NCBI RefSeq assembly: GCF_023635005.1 | Contig: NZ_JAMLJM010000001.1 | Location: 558,001-622,000, forward strand | Source of the DNA: Flavobacterium luminosum | GTDB lineage: Bacteria > Bacteroidota > Bacteroidia > Flavobacteriales > Flavobacteriaceae | Direction: 5' to 3' | Length of the DNA: 64,000 nt | Shown here: piece by piece, positions 24,844 to 34,188 of the stretch | Position numbering within the stretch: the first letter of the stretch is position 1 | How the letters are laid out: each line of letters begins with the position of its first letter | The notes under the pieces: generated by a model | What the model saw: the letters and a program-made list of their open reading frames with translations, nothing else | Told to the model about the DNA's origin: nothing | Database searches by the model: none | Translations under genes and position numbers: made by a program

Positions 24844-26634
24844 CTAAATTTTCTTATAAAAGTCGTGAATTTTTTTGGCTTTTGAAACCCCTACCACTTC
24901 TGAAATATCTTTTTCGGAAGCTTCTTTAATTCTTTTAACACTTTTGAAATGTTTAATTAACGTTTGCATGGTTTTTTCACCAATTCCAGGTATTGACTCT
25001 AAAGAAGAATTCAGCGCAGATTTGCTTCGTTTGTCTCTATGAAATGTTATTCCAAATCGGTGGGCTTCATTTCGTAAATGTTGAATAATCTTTAGTGTTT
25101 CCGATTTTTTATCTAAATATAATGGTACTGAATCACCCGGATAATAAATTTCCTCCAACCTTTTGGCAATACCTATAATTGCAATTTTACCCCATAATCC
25201 TAAATCTTCTAGACTTTTCAAAGCAGAGGAAAGCTGTCCTTTACCTCCGTCAATGACAATTAATTGAGGTAAAGCTTCATTTTCTTCCAACAATCTTTTG
25301 TAGCGACGGTATACCACTTCTTCCATCGAAGCAAAATCGTTAGGACCTTCCACCGTTTTGATATTAAAATGACGGTAGTCTTTTTTACTTGGCTTTCCGT
25401 CTTTAAACACCACACATGCCGAAACAGGATTGATTCCTTGAATGTTTGAATTATCGAAACATTCTATATGACGCGGTTCGACATGCAAACGTAAATCCTT
25501 CTTCATTTGAGCCATGATGCGATTAGTATGTCGATCCGGATCTACAATCTTGATTTGTTTCAACTGATCTAATCGGTAATATTTAGCATTACGCTCCGAT
25601 AGGTCTAAGATTTGTTTTTTATCGCCCAATTTCGGAACGGTTACTTGAATTTTCTCTCCCAAATCCAATTCAAAAGGCACTATAATTTCTTTTGAATTCA
25701 AATGAAAACGTTCGCGAAGTTCTACTACTGCCAAAGCCAACAATTCCTCGTCGGTTTCTTCTAATTTTTTTTTCAATTCCATCGTATGGGAACGCACAAT
25801 GGCTCCGTGCGAGATTTGTAAGAAATTCACATATGCCATACTTTCATCGGAAATGATTGAAAAAACATCGATGTTAGAAATTTTAGGATTTAAAATCGTT
25901 GATCTCGCCTGATAATTCTCTAAAACCTCGATTTTTTCTTTGATTTTTTGAGCTTCTTCAAAACGCAAGTCTTCAGCCAAAGCCGACATCAGCTTTTTAA
26001 AATCTTTCAAACTCTCTTTAAAATTCCCTTTCAGAATTTCTCTGATAGCCTCCACCTGATTTTGATAATTCTCTAGTGTTTCCAACCCTTCACAAGGACC
26101 TTTACAATTTCCGATATGGTATTCTAAACAAACTTTGTATTTTCCTGATAAAATATTCGCACGACTTAAATCAAAATTACAAGTACGAAGCGGATACAAC
26201 TCTTTAATCAACTCTAAAATAGTATTTACCGTCTTAAAACTAGTATAAGGACCAAAATACTCCGAACCATCTTTAATCATTTTACGGGTTGCAAATATTC
26301 TCGGGAAAGGTTCTTTTTTGATACAAATCCAAGGATAAGTCTTGTCGTCTTTTAGTAAAACATTGTATCGGGGTTGCAATTTTTTAATTAAATTGTTTTC
26401 CAACAACAACGCGTCGGTTTCTGTAGGCACTACAATATGCTTGATTTGGACAATTTTTTTGACCAACACATTGGTTTTAGCCGTATCATGGATTTTATTG
26501 AAATACGAAGAAACGCGTTTTTTTAAATTTTTCGCTTTCCCAACATACAAAATTTTACCATCCTTATCGAAATACTGATATACCCCCGGACTATCCGGCA
26601 GGGTTTGGATTTGAAGTTCTAAGGAGGGTATCAT
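24844..26634 (-). CDS. uvrC: UvrABC system protein C
   Basis: This nuclease subunit makes the two incisions in nucleotide excision repair. The N-terminal GIY-YIG domain is clear (SPGVYQYFDKDGKILYVGKAKN), followed by a Cys cluster region (CNFDLSRANILSGKYKVCLEYHIGNCKGPC), a UVR motif, the RNase H-like C-nuclease domain (ECFDNSNIQG, VIDGGKGQLSSA) and tandem helix-hairpin-helix motifs (SIPGIGEKTMQTLIKHF). The 596-residue length is normal. It is the first gene of a unit with the patatin-like gene. Confidence 0.98.
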   Translation of the reverse strand: MIPSLELQIQTLPDSPGVYQYFDKDGKILYVGKAKNLKKRVSSYFNKIHDTAKTNVLVKKIVQIKHIVVPTETDALLLENNLIKKLQPRYNVLLKDDKTYPWICIKKEPFPRIFATRKMIKDGSEYFGPYTSFKTVNTILELIKELYPLRTCNFDLSRANILSGKYKVCLEYHIGNCKGPCEGLETLENYQNQVEAIREILKGNFKESLKDFKKLMSALAEDLRFEEAQKIKEKIEVLENYQARSTILNPKISNIDVFSIISDESMAYVNFLQISHGAIVRSHTMELKKKLEETDEELLALAVVELRERFHLNSKEIIVPFELDLGEKIQVTVPKLGDKKQILDLSERNAKYYRLDQLKQIKIVDPDRHTNRIMAQMKKDLRLHVEPRHIECFDNSNIQGINPVSACVVFKDGKPSKKDYRHFNIKTVEGPNDFASMEEVVYRRYKRLLEENEALPQLIVIDGGKGQLSSALKSLEDLGLWGKIAIIGIAKRLEEIYYPGDSVPLYLDKKSETLKIIQHLRNEAHRFGITFHRDKRSKSALNSSLESIPGIGEKTMQTLIKHFKSVKRIKEASEKDISEVVGVSKAKKIHDFYKKI

Positions 26635-26665
26635 TTGAATTTTTAACCGGTTTTAAAGATGGATT

Positions 26666-26673
26666 CAAAGTTA
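26666..26673 (-). promoter_or_regulatory. -7 box of the uvrC unit
   Basis: TAACTTTG on the minus strand matches TAnnTTTG, 32 bases before the uvrC ATG. Confidence 0.5.
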
Positions 26674-26733
26674 CAAATTGTATTCGAAGTGCTAAACCTA
26701 ACAAATATCATTTTTTAGAATAGGAATTGCCGT

Positions 26734-26741
26734 TACTTTCG
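26734..26741 (+). promoter_or_regulatory. -7-like box of the PLP decarboxylase gene
   Basis: TACTTTCG differs from TAnnTTTG at one base and lies 17 bases before the ATG. The same TACTTTCGC occurs before ileS. Confidence 0.4.
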
Positions 26742-26757
26742 CACAAAATCAATAGGT

Positions 26758-28002
26758 ATGAATACTTGGAAGAAACTTACACAAGAAGAACGACAACAGC
26801 GAATAGAAGGTGCATTGCATGAAAATGTGAATTTTGAGAAAGACACTTCTTTGGGGTATCCCGCTTCAAAACTTGATAATAAAGTTTTTTACAGTGATGC
26901 TCCATTTCTAAAAGATGCTCCTACTCTTCAAGCCTATGTTGCCAACCCAAACAATATTGGTTGTCACACGATTGGTTCCTCGGAGAAAGCCTTTAGCGGG
27001 ACTCAAAAAATAGAACGGGAAGTTTTGCAAGTCATTGCCGAAGATATTTTTAAAGCTAGTCACGAAAGTTATGACGGATACATTGCCACTGGCGGTACTG
27101 AAGCCAACATTCAGGCAATATGGATGTATCGCAACTATTTTATGAATACCTATCAAGCTTCGTTAGATGAAATTAGCATTCTTGCTTCAGAAGACACTCA
27201 TTATTCTATTCCCAAAGGAGCCAATTTGTTACTATTGCATAGAATTCCAGTTCCTGTTCATTTTGAAACTAGAAAAATAAACCTCGAAGCTTTAGAATAT
27301 GAGATTATTGAGGCAAAAAAAAGAGGAATCAAATATTTTATAGTCATTTCTAATATGGGAACCACCATGTTTGGTGCCGTGGACGATCCAGAAAACTACA
27401 CTTCGTTACTCGAAAAGCATGAGTTAACATATAAATTACACATTGATGCTGCCTATGGTGGTTTTGTTTATCCATTCAGTCACAAACAAAATTCCATTAA
27501 TTTTCAAAATCCGAAGATAAGTTCTATTACCATTGATGCACACAAAATGCTCCAAGCTCCTTATGGAACTGGTGTCTTTGTTTGCCGAAAAGGATTGATT
27601 GAAAATGTGCTTACCAAAGAAGCAGAGTATGTAGAGGGTATGGATCTGACTCTATGCGGAAGTCGAAGTGGTTCTAATGCGGTGGCAGTATGGATGATTT
27701 TATTTACATACGGACCGTATGGATGGTTTGAAAAAATTAGTATCCTTCAAATGCGAACCGATTGGCTTTGTGAGCAGTTAAACGCATTAAACATTCAGTA
27801 TTTCAGAGAAACCGACATGAACATTGTTACCATTCAGGCCAAACACATCACTCCTATTTTGGCAGAAAAATATGATTTAGTCCCTCAAAAACACGATGAA
27901 ACAAATCAATGGTATAAAATTGTGATTATGGATCACGTAGAAGTCGATCATTTGAGTACTTTTATAGCGGATTTAAAAGCCTCTATCAATGACCAAATCT
28001 GA
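26758..28002 (+). CDS. PLP-dependent group II decarboxylase-like protein
   Basis: This 414-residue enzyme belongs to the fold-type I PLP decarboxylases (histidine, aromatic amino acid and glutamate decarboxylase group). The cofactor lysine is K263 in TIDAHKMLQAPYGTG, and D230 (HIDAAYGG) should pair with the pyridine nitrogen. TGGTEANIQA is the phosphate-binding loop. It matches the tyrosine/histidine/aspartate decarboxylase-like branch, but the substrate cannot be assigned. Its last codons overlap the start of the 5-formyl-THF cyclo-ligase gene by 14 bases, so the pair is co-transcribed. Confidence 0.9.
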   Translation: MNTWKKLTQEERQQRIEGALHENVNFEKDTSLGYPASKLDNKVFYSDAPFLKDAPTLQAYVANPNNIGCHTIGSSEKAFSGTQKIEREVLQVIAEDIFKASHESYDGYIATGGTEANIQAIWMYRNYFMNTYQASLDEISILASEDTHYSIPKGANLLLLHRIPVPVHFETRKINLEALEYEIIEAKKRGIKYFIVISNMGTTMFGAVDDPENYTSLLEKHELTYKLHIDAAYGGFVYPFSHKQNSINFQNPKISSITIDAHKMLQAPYGTGVFVCRKGLIENVLTKEAEYVEGMDLTLCGSRSGSNAVAVWMILFTYGPYGWFEKISILQMRTDWLCEQLNALNIQYFRETDMNIVTIQAKHITPILAEKYDLVPQKHDETNQWYKIVIMDHVEVDHLSTFIADLKASINDQI

Positions 28003-28552
28003 ATTACGCAGTAAGTACAAAAATCTAAGAAAAGAATTTTCCTTTAACGAAATCATGGACGACAGTTTGGCTATAGCCAATCATTGTTTGTATTTGCCTA
28101 TTTGGGATAAAACTTATTTTCATTTGTTTTTACCTATTGAAGCTCAAAAAGAAGTTAATACCGAATTTTTATTGCAAATCCTTGCTGGAAAAGATAAAGA
28201 AGTAGTAGTCTCTAAATCGGATTTTGAGACTAGAAAAATGACGCACTATCTACTAACCGATAATACCAAATTGTCTGTCAACAAACATGGCATTCCTGAA
28301 CCTGTTGATGGTTTAGAAGTCCCTACAAACAAAATTGAGGTAGTTTTTGTACCGCTTTTGGCGTATGATAAAAAAGGAAACCGAGTAGGTTACGGAAAAG
28401 GATTTTACGATCAATTTTTAAATGAGTGCCGCACTGATGTCATCAAAATAGGTTTGTCTTACTTTGATCCAGAAGAAAGTATATCCGATGTATCAGAACA
28501 CGATGTAAGATTAGATTATTGCATAACGCCTTTCGGGGTGATTCAATTTTAG
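27989..28552 (+). CDS. 5-formyltetrahydrofolate cyclo-ligase
   Basis: This enzyme converts 5-formyl-THF to 5,10-methenyl-THF with ATP, returning a storage or inhibitory folate to the active pool. The 187-residue sequence has the N-terminal ELRSKYKNLRKEFS helix and the diagnostic VPLLAYDKKGNRVGYGKGFYDQFL motif. The start at 27989 lies inside the end of the decarboxylase gene. Folate recycling has no obvious link with that decarboxylase. Confidence 0.95.
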   Translation: MTKSELRSKYKNLRKEFSFNEIMDDSLAIANHCLYLPIWDKTYFHLFLPIEAQKEVNTEFLLQILAGKDKEVVVSKSDFETRKMTHYLLTDNTKLSVNKHGIPEPVDGLEVPTNKIEVVFVPLLAYDKKGNRVGYGKGFYDQFLNECRTDVIKIGLSYFDPEESISDVSEHDVRLDYCITPFGVIQF

Positions 28553-28581
28553 CTTATATTAGCGAATCCAAAATTTAACCT

Positions 28582-28779
28582 ATGAAATCTATCTTAACCG
28601 GAAGAGTACGTTATATTATGACTTTCTTCCTACTTGCAATGTGTTTAAACAGTTGCGTACACGTTCATTCGTCCAAAAGGACTCACGTTTCTAAACATAA
28701 AAGACTTCCTCCTGGACATGCTAAAAAAGTAACCGGAGATAAAAGTGCTAAAAAACATGCTCCAGGTCATAGAAAATAA
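28582..28779 (+). CDS. Small basic lipoprotein-like protein
   Basis: The 65-residue protein has a signal segment ending LNSC (lipid Cys at C25) and a short, very basic tail with a duplicated PGHxKK-type motif: LPPGHAKKVTGDKSAKKHAPGHRK. Proteins of this kind are widespread in Bacteroidota and I recall them labelled quinol oxidase subunit 4, a name the sequence does not support since there is only one membrane segment. It follows the cyclo-ligase by 29 bases and precedes a terminator. Role unknown, perhaps envelope-associated. Confidence 0.75.
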   Translation: MKSILTGRVRYIMTFFLLAMCLNSCVHVHSSKRTHVSKHKRLPPGHAKKVTGDKSAKKHAPGHRK

Positions 28780-28817
28780 AAAAGAAGCTGTTTCTAATCC
28801 GAAACAGCCTCTTTTTT
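28779..28817. terminator. Bidirectional terminator between the small lipoprotein gene and lspA
   Basis: A long stem pairs 28779-28794 (ending GAAGCTGTTTC) with 28801-28817 (starting GAAACAGCCTC) with one mismatch, flanked by A and T runs on either side. Confidence 0.88.
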
Positions 28818-28836
28818 ATTTATAAAATACTATTTA

Positions 28837-29433
28837 TTAATTTTGAAATGCTCTTTTATTAAAAACAAGTAACAATCCTACACCGGTTGAAATCGCTACG
28901 TCAGCCACATTAAAAATGGCGTTAAAAAAGGTAAAGTTTGTACCTCCTATAAAAGGAACCCATTCGGGCATTGGATAGTCTTTAATAATAGGAAAATAAA
29001 ACATATCGACTACTTTCCCATAAAACCATGGTGCATAAGGTTTATCCGAAAACAAGGTTGCTACTTCAAAAGAACTATCATTGAAAATTCTACCGTAAAA
29101 AACTGAATCTATGATATTACCAAAAGCTCCTGCTAGGATTAACGAAATAGCTACAATCAACAAATTAGAACCCTGTTTTTTAACGGAATCCCACAACCAA
29201 TAGCCTATTCCGCAAACAGCAACAATTCGAAATAAAGTTAACGCTATTTTACCATAAGCACCAGGAATTTCGGCACCCCAAGCCATCCCTTCATTTTCTA
29301 CAAATAGAATTTTAAACCAATTAAAAACATGAACTTCTTCATGTAATAGAAAATTCGTCTTAATGTAGATTTTAGATACTTGGTCTACTAACAACACTAA
29401 AAATATAATTAAGTAAGCCTTTTTTAGATTCAT
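28837..29433 (-). CDS. lspA: Lipoprotein signal peptidase
   Basis: This inner-membrane aspartic protease removes the signal peptide of lipidated prolipoproteins. Four membrane helices are visible. The catalytic aspartates are D109 (GAFGNIID) and D178 (FNVADVAIS). At 198 residues it is longer than E. coli LspA because of an insert of about 45 residues between the catalytic motifs, common in Bacteroidota. It serves the many lipoproteins in this window. A DksA-like gene lies upstream on the same strand, but a hairpin separates them. Confidence 0.96.
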   Translation of the reverse strand: MNLKKAYLIIFLVLLVDQVSKIYIKTNFLLHEEVHVFNWFKILFVENEGMAWGAEIPGAYGKIALTLFRIVAVCGIGYWLWDSVKKQGSNLLIVAISLILAGAFGNIIDSVFYGRIFNDSSFEVATLFSDKPYAPWFYGKVVDMFYFPIIKDYPMPEWVPFIGGTNFTFFNAIFNVADVAISTGVGLLLVFNKRAFQN

Positions 29434-29452
29434 TATTTACTGTTTGAATGGG

Positions 29453-29460
29453 CAAAAATA
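29453..29460 (-). promoter_or_regulatory. -7 box of lspA
   Basis: TATTTTTG on the minus strand, 20 bases before the lspA ATG and just past the hairpin that ends the DksA-like gene. Confidence 0.5.
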
Positions 29461-29477
29461 AACATTATTATTAAAAA

Positions 29478-29499
29478 AACGCCCCTAAAAAGGAGCGTT
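29478..29499 (-). terminator. Terminator after the DksA-like gene
   Basis: AACGC pairs with GCGTT and inner CCT with AGG around a four-A loop, with one mismatch. The A-run at 29473-29479 gives the U-tract on the minus strand. Confidence 0.7.
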
Positions 29500-29520
29500 C
29501 AATACATGTATTAAAATTAA

Positions 29521-29901
29521 TTATTTCTGTAGATTCTTAGCCTCAATACTCATTGTGGCATGAGGAACCAGTTTCAAGCGTTCTTTGGCAATCAATTTTC
29601 CAGTTACTTTGCAAATTCCGTATGTTTTATTTTCAATACGGATTAAGGCATTTTTCAAGTCACGAATGAATTTTTCCTGACGAATAGCCAGCTGAGAGTT
29701 AGCTTCTTTGGACATAGTTTCGCTACCTTCTTCAAATGCTTTAAACGTTGGAGAGGTATCATCTGTACCGTTGTTTAAGTCATTAAGGTAAGCACTCTTG
29801 ATCAAATCCAAGTCATTTTTAGCTTTTTCTAATTTCTTCAAAATTAATTCTTTGAATTCTGCTAAATCAGCGTCCGAATATCTAATTTGTTCATCCACCA
29901 T
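29521..29901 (-). CDS. TraR/DksA family protein with degenerate zinc finger
   Basis: This 126-residue protein has the coiled-coil hairpin and C-terminal globular domain of DksA-type RNA polymerase secondary-channel factors (EEGSETMSKEANSQLAIRQEKFIRDLKNALIRIENKTYG can be read as the second coiled-coil arm). Of the four zinc cysteines only C97 remains (YGICKVTGKLI); the other positions are T100, S118 and A121 by DksA spacing. Cys-poor versions like this are common in Bacteroidota. It probably modulates transcription with ppGpp-like effects. It lies 47 bases after ileS. Confidence 0.88.
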   Translation of the reverse strand: MVDEQIRYSDADLAEFKELILKKLEKAKNDLDLIKSAYLNDLNNGTDDTSPTFKAFEEGSETMSKEANSQLAIRQEKFIRDLKNALIRIENKTYGICKVTGKLIAKERLKLVPHATMSIEAKNLQK

Positions 29902-29948
29902 AATTACAACTGTTTTTGTTAATTGGCATTAATTTAAAAGCTTTTCTA

Positions 29949-32900
29949 TTACTTCGAAATTAATATTTTAGTTTTTAGTTCATCAAATTCAATTTCCGTA
30001 CCATTTTCGATACTATCTGCGAAAATTAGTTCTTCCGTTAACGTTTCTGACTTAATGTAATCCAAATTTGCTTCTACAGCCGACTGAATTTCCCCATTAT
30101 TCAGCATGGTTACTTTAATCTTATCCGTTACTTCAAAACCAGAATCTTTACGGATATTTTGGATACGGTTGACTAATTCTCTGGCGATACCTTCTTTTTT
30201 AAGTTCATCGGAAATCGTAATATCCAACGCTACTGTTATACCGTTTGAGTTAGCTACTAACCAACCTTCAATATCCTGTGAAGATATTTCCACATCTTGA
30301 GTGGTTAAATTAATACTATTTCCTGAAATAACAATATTAATTTCACCTTCACGCTCAAGTTTAGCAATTTGTTCCTGAGAGAAACCTTGTATTTCTTTGG
30401 AAATCAAGCCCATGTCTTTTCCAAAACGTGGCCCTAAATTTTTAAAATTCGGCTTTATTTGCTTCACTAAAACACCCGAAGCATCATCTAAAAGTTGAAT
30501 TTCTTTTACGTTTACTTCGGCCTTAATCAAATCGGAAACTGCTTCAATTTCTGCTTTGAAAGTTTCGTCAAGCACTGGTATCATTACCTTTTGTAAAGGT
30601 TGACGCACTTTAATCATTTCTTTCTTACGTAAAGACAACACTAAAGACGACACAGTTTGTGCTTTCAACATTTTGCTTTCCAGCGATTTATCAACAAAGT
30701 TTTCAACCGAAACAGGGAAATTCGCTAAGTGTACACTAGTAAAGTTTTCCTTATTTGTCGCGGTATTTAAGTCTTTGTACAAGCGATCCATGAAGAAAGG
30801 AGCAATTGGAGCCGCTAATTTAGCTACTACATCTAAGCACGTATATAGTGTTTGATAAGCCGCAATTTTGTCTGTTCCATATTCGCCTTTCCAGAATCTT
30901 CTTCTACACAAACGAACGTACCAGTTACTCAAGTTTTCTTGAACAAAATCAGAAATAGCACGAGCCGCTTTTGTTGGTTCGTAATCCGCATACGCTTCAT
31001 CCACTAATTGAATTAAAGTATGTAATTCCGATAAAATCCAACGATCGATTTCTGGTCTTTCGTTTAATGGAACTTCAGCTTCTGAATATGTAAATCCATC
31101 GATATTCGCATACAATGCAAAGAACGAGTACGTATTATAAAGAGTTCCGAAGAATTTACGACGCACCTCAGCCACACCTTCGATATCAAATTTTAAGTTA
31201 TCCCAAGGATTCGCATTGGAAATCATGTACCAACGGGTTGCATCTGGACCAAATTCTTCTAATGTTTTGAAAGGATCTACGGCATTCCCTAAACGTTTCG
31301 ACATTTTTTGTCCGTTTTTGTCCAAAACTAATCCGTTTGACACTACGTTTTTATAGGCAATTTTATCAAAAACTAAAGTTCCGATAGCGTGTAAGGTATA
31401 GAACCAACCACGAGTTTGGTCAACTCCTTCAGCAATGAAATCCGCTGGGAAGGCTTTATTTTCGTCGATTAATGCTGCGTTTTCAAATGGATAATGCCAT
31501 TGTGCATAAGGCATCGCACCTGAATCGAACCAAACGTCAATTAGGTCGGTTTCGCGTTTCATTGGTTTTCCTGAACCAGAAACCAAAACGATGTTGTCTA
31601 CGATATTTTTGTGTAAATCCACTAAATCGTAATTCGTTTCCTCCATATTTCCGATTTGGAAACCTTTGTATGGGTTTTCCGTCATGAAACCTGCTGCAAC
31701 CGCTTTTTCAATTTCATTGTATAATTCTTCAACCGAACCGATACAGATTTCTTCGGTTTTATCTTCTGTTCTCCAAATTGGCAAAGGAATTCCCCAATAA
31801 CGTGAACGTGATAAGTTCCAATCATTCGCATTTTTCAACCAATTTCCAAAACGCCCTTCTCCTGTAGCTTTTGGTTTCCAGTTGATGGTGTCATTTAAGT
31901 CGAACATTCTATCTTTGATTTCGGTTACTTTGATGAACCAAGAATCTAATGGATAGTATAAAATTGGTTTGTCGGTTCTCCAACAATGTGGATAACTGTG
32001 CACGTATTTTTCAACCTTAAAGGCTTTGTTTTCTTCTTTTAAACGAATCGCGATTTCAACGTCTACTGATTTTTCTGGAGCTTCGCCTTCATTGTAGTAT
32101 TCGTTTTTCACGTACTTTCCAGACAAATCACCTAATCCAGATACAAATTTCCCTTGTAAATCTACTAATGGGACTGGATTTCCGTTTTCGTCTAAGACTA
32201 ACATTGGCGGTACTTCTGGAGTAGCTTCTTTGGCTACTTTAGCATCATCAGCTCCGAATGTTGGTGCGGTGTGAACAATACCCGTTCCATCTTCAGTCGT
32301 AACGAAATCACCTGAAATTACTCTAAAAGCATTTTCTGGATTTTGGTAGGGTAATACGAATGGCAATAATTGCTCGTATTTGATTCCAACTAAATCAGCT
32401 CCTTTTGCTTCGGCTAAAATTTGGTAGGGAATCTTTTTATTTTCTGATTTGTAATTTGTAAAATCAGCATCTGATTCCGCTACAAAATACTTTCCTCCGA
32501 ACTGTTTCCCAACTAAATTCTTAGCTAAAATAACATTAATAGGCTCAAAAGTATATTGATTGAACGTTTTTACTAAAACATAATCGATTTTAGGTCCAAC
32601 TGTTAATGCAGTATTTGATGGCAACGTCCAAGGCGTAGTTGTCCAAGCTAAGAAATGAATCGTTCCAAAACCTTGTAAAAAACTTGGTAAGGTTTCGTCT
32701 TTTGCTTTGAACTGCGCTACAATCGTTGTATCCGTTACATCACGATACGAACCTGGTTGGTTTACTTCGTGCGAAGACAAACCGGTTCCCGCTTTTGGAG
32801 AATACGGCTGAATGGTGTAGCCTTTGTATAGTAAATCTTTGTTATAGATTTGTTTAAGTAACCACCAAACTGTTTCCATGTATTTGGATTTGTATGTCAC

Positions 32901-33350
32901 ATATGGGTCTTCCATATCTACCCAATATCCCATTTTTTCGGTAAGGTCGTTCCAAACATCAGTATAACGCATAACGGTTCTTTTACACGCTTCGTTGTAT
33001 TCGGTTACTGAAATGGTTTTTCCGATATCTTCTTTGGTGATGCCTAATTCTTTTTCGGTACCTAATTCTACAGGTAATCCGTGCGTATCCCAACCAGCTT
33101 TACGCTTCACTTGGTAGCCTTTTTGAGTTTTATAACGACAAAAAATATCTTTAATCGCACGCGCCATCACGTGGTGAATTCCAGGAAGCCCGTTTGCTGA
33201 AGGAGGTCCTTCAAAAAACACATACGGCGTTTTCCCTTCACGAGAAGTGACACTTTGTTCAAAGACATTGTTTTTTTTCCAAAAATCAAGAACTTCTGAT
33301 GCTACTGTTGGCAAGTCAAGTCCTTTGTATTCAGTAAATTTTGTACTCAT
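29949..33350 (-). CDS. ileS: Isoleucyl-tRNA synthetase
   Basis: This class I synthetase charges tRNA-Ile. The 1133-residue chain is the long, eukaryote-like (IleS2) type rather than the 940-residue type. The HIGH motif appears as GLPGIHH around residue 55-60, and KMSKR at about 682-686. GWDTHGLPVELGTEKELGI, the editing domain and a C-terminal extension without zinc-binding cysteine pairs are consistent with this class. IleS2-type enzymes are usually less sensitive to mupirocin, which is family knowledge, not a measured property here. Confidence 0.97.
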   Translation of the reverse strand: MSTKFTEYKGLDLPTVASEVLDFWKKNNVFEQSVTSREGKTPYVFFEGPPSANGLPGIHHVMARAIKDIFCRYKTQKGYQVKRKAGWDTHGLPVELGTEKELGITKEDIGKTISVTEYNEACKRTVMRYTDVWNDLTEKMGYWVDMEDPYVTYKSKYMETVWWLLKQIYNKDLLYKGYTIQPYSPKAGTGLSSHEVNQPGSYRDVTDTTIVAQFKAKDETLPSFLQGFGTIHFLAWTTTPWTLPSNTALTVGPKIDYVLVKTFNQYTFEPINVILAKNLVGKQFGGKYFVAESDADFTNYKSENKKIPYQILAEAKGADLVGIKYEQLLPFVLPYQNPENAFRVISGDFVTTEDGTGIVHTAPTFGADDAKVAKEATPEVPPMLVLDENGNPVPLVDLQGKFVSGLGDLSGKYVKNEYYNEGEAPEKSVDVEIAIRLKEENKAFKVEKYVHSYPHCWRTDKPILYYPLDSWFIKVTEIKDRMFDLNDTINWKPKATGEGRFGNWLKNANDWNLSRSRYWGIPLPIWRTEDKTEEICIGSVEELYNEIEKAVAAGFMTENPYKGFQIGNMEETNYDLVDLHKNIVDNIVLVSGSGKPMKRETDLIDVWFDSGAMPYAQWHYPFENAALIDENKAFPADFIAEGVDQTRGWFYTLHAIGTLVFDKIAYKNVVSNGLVLDKNGQKMSKRLGNAVDPFKTLEEFGPDATRWYMISNANPWDNLKFDIEGVAEVRRKFFGTLYNTYSFFALYANIDGFTYSEAEVPLNERPEIDRWILSELHTLIQLVDEAYADYEPTKAARAISDFVQENLSNWYVRLCRRRFWKGEYGTDKIAAYQTLYTCLDVVAKLAAPIAPFFMDRLYKDLNTATNKENFTSVHLANFPVSVENFVDKSLESKMLKAQTVSSLVLSLRKKEMIKVRQPLQKVMIPVLDETFKAEIEAVSDLIKAEVNVKEIQLLDDASGVLVKQIKPNFKNLGPRFGKDMGLISKEIQGFSQEQIAKLEREGEINIVISGNSINLTTQDVEISSQDIEGWLVANSNGITVALDITISDELKKEGIARELVNRIQNIRKDSGFEVTDKIKVTMLNNGEIQSAVEANLDYIKSETLTEELIFADSIENGTEIEFDELKTKILISK

Positions 33351-33375
33351 TTTGTCGCTTTCTTAAATCAATTTG

Positions 33376-33383
33376 CGAAAGTA
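33376..33383 (-). promoter_or_regulatory. -7-like box of ileS
   Basis: TACTTTCG on the minus strand, 25 bases before the ileS ATG; one mismatch to TAnnTTTG, the same variant as at 26734. Confidence 0.4.
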
Positions 33384-33480
33384 AGGAATTTTAAAGAAAA
33401 TAGAGAAAAGAAGCAAGAAAAAAGACTTATTACAACAATTTTTAATGTATCTTAAATCTGAAAAGTGCTTTATTTGAATA

Positions 33481-34188
33481 TTATTCGAAAACTTCCCTTA
33501 AAACCTCAAGCGATTTCGGTTTTTTAAAACCTACCAAGTGGATCACATAGTAATCTAAAATGGTTTTGAGTAATATTTGACGTTCTGAAGCCGTGAAAAA
33601 CTTTTGCGAACTATCAAATTTCAGTTCCAATAGCTTTTTAAACAAAAATGTGTCTTGTGCACTAATGCAGTTTATGGATTGATGAAATGCAAAGTGTCCT
33701 TCTACTATGTCAAAAAAAGGTAATTCAATATCGGAATCATCAGGATAAAAGCCTAAAAATTTAGTTATTTCCAGTAATAAAATAAGATGAAAATTAGCAA
33801 TCTCGTCATGGGTATCTAGCCAAATCAATGCTGTTTCTAAAAACGTGAAAAGCGATTCATTTTTTTCTTCTTCTTTTATGGCATGATGTAAAACTTCTGA
33901 CAGGAAAATAACGATAGTGCTTTTAACAATATCAGTGTTTAACGTTTGGTAAGGAACTGCAATCTTAACTTCTTTAAAATGTTCCAGCGATCCTTTGTTT
34001 TTATGATTTGCCTCAATTTCTATCAAGGTAAGAGTCTGAAAATAAGCAATACTCTTCTTCTTAGCTGTAAAAGCACTAGGCACAAAATACGATTTTAACC
34101 CACTAGAATGGGTAAAACATCTAACGATTAATGATTTCTCTTGGTATCGCAATGAAGAAATAACAATAGCTTTGGTTTTAACGACCAT
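33481..34188 (-). CDS. recO: DNA repair protein RecO
   Basis: RecO loads RecA on SSB-coated gaps together with RecR. The 235-residue sequence has an N-terminal OB fold (VVKTKAIVISSLRYQEKSLIVRCFTHSSGLKSYFVPSA) and an all-helical C-terminal domain ending LDYYVIHLVGFKKPKSLEVLREVF. The zinc-binding cysteines of some RecO proteins are absent, as is usual in this phylum. The start overlaps the porZ stop by one base, so translation is probably coupled. Confidence 0.94.
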   Translation of the reverse strand: MVVKTKAIVISSLRYQEKSLIVRCFTHSSGLKSYFVPSAFTAKKKSIAYFQTLTLIEIEANHKNKGSLEHFKEVKIAVPYQTLNTDIVKSTIVIFLSEVLHHAIKEEEKNESLFTFLETALIWLDTHDEIANFHLILLLEITKFLGFYPDDSDIELPFFDIVEGHFAFHQSINCISAQDTFLFKKLLELKFDSSQKFFTASERQILLKTILDYYVIHLVGFKKPKSLEVLREVFE

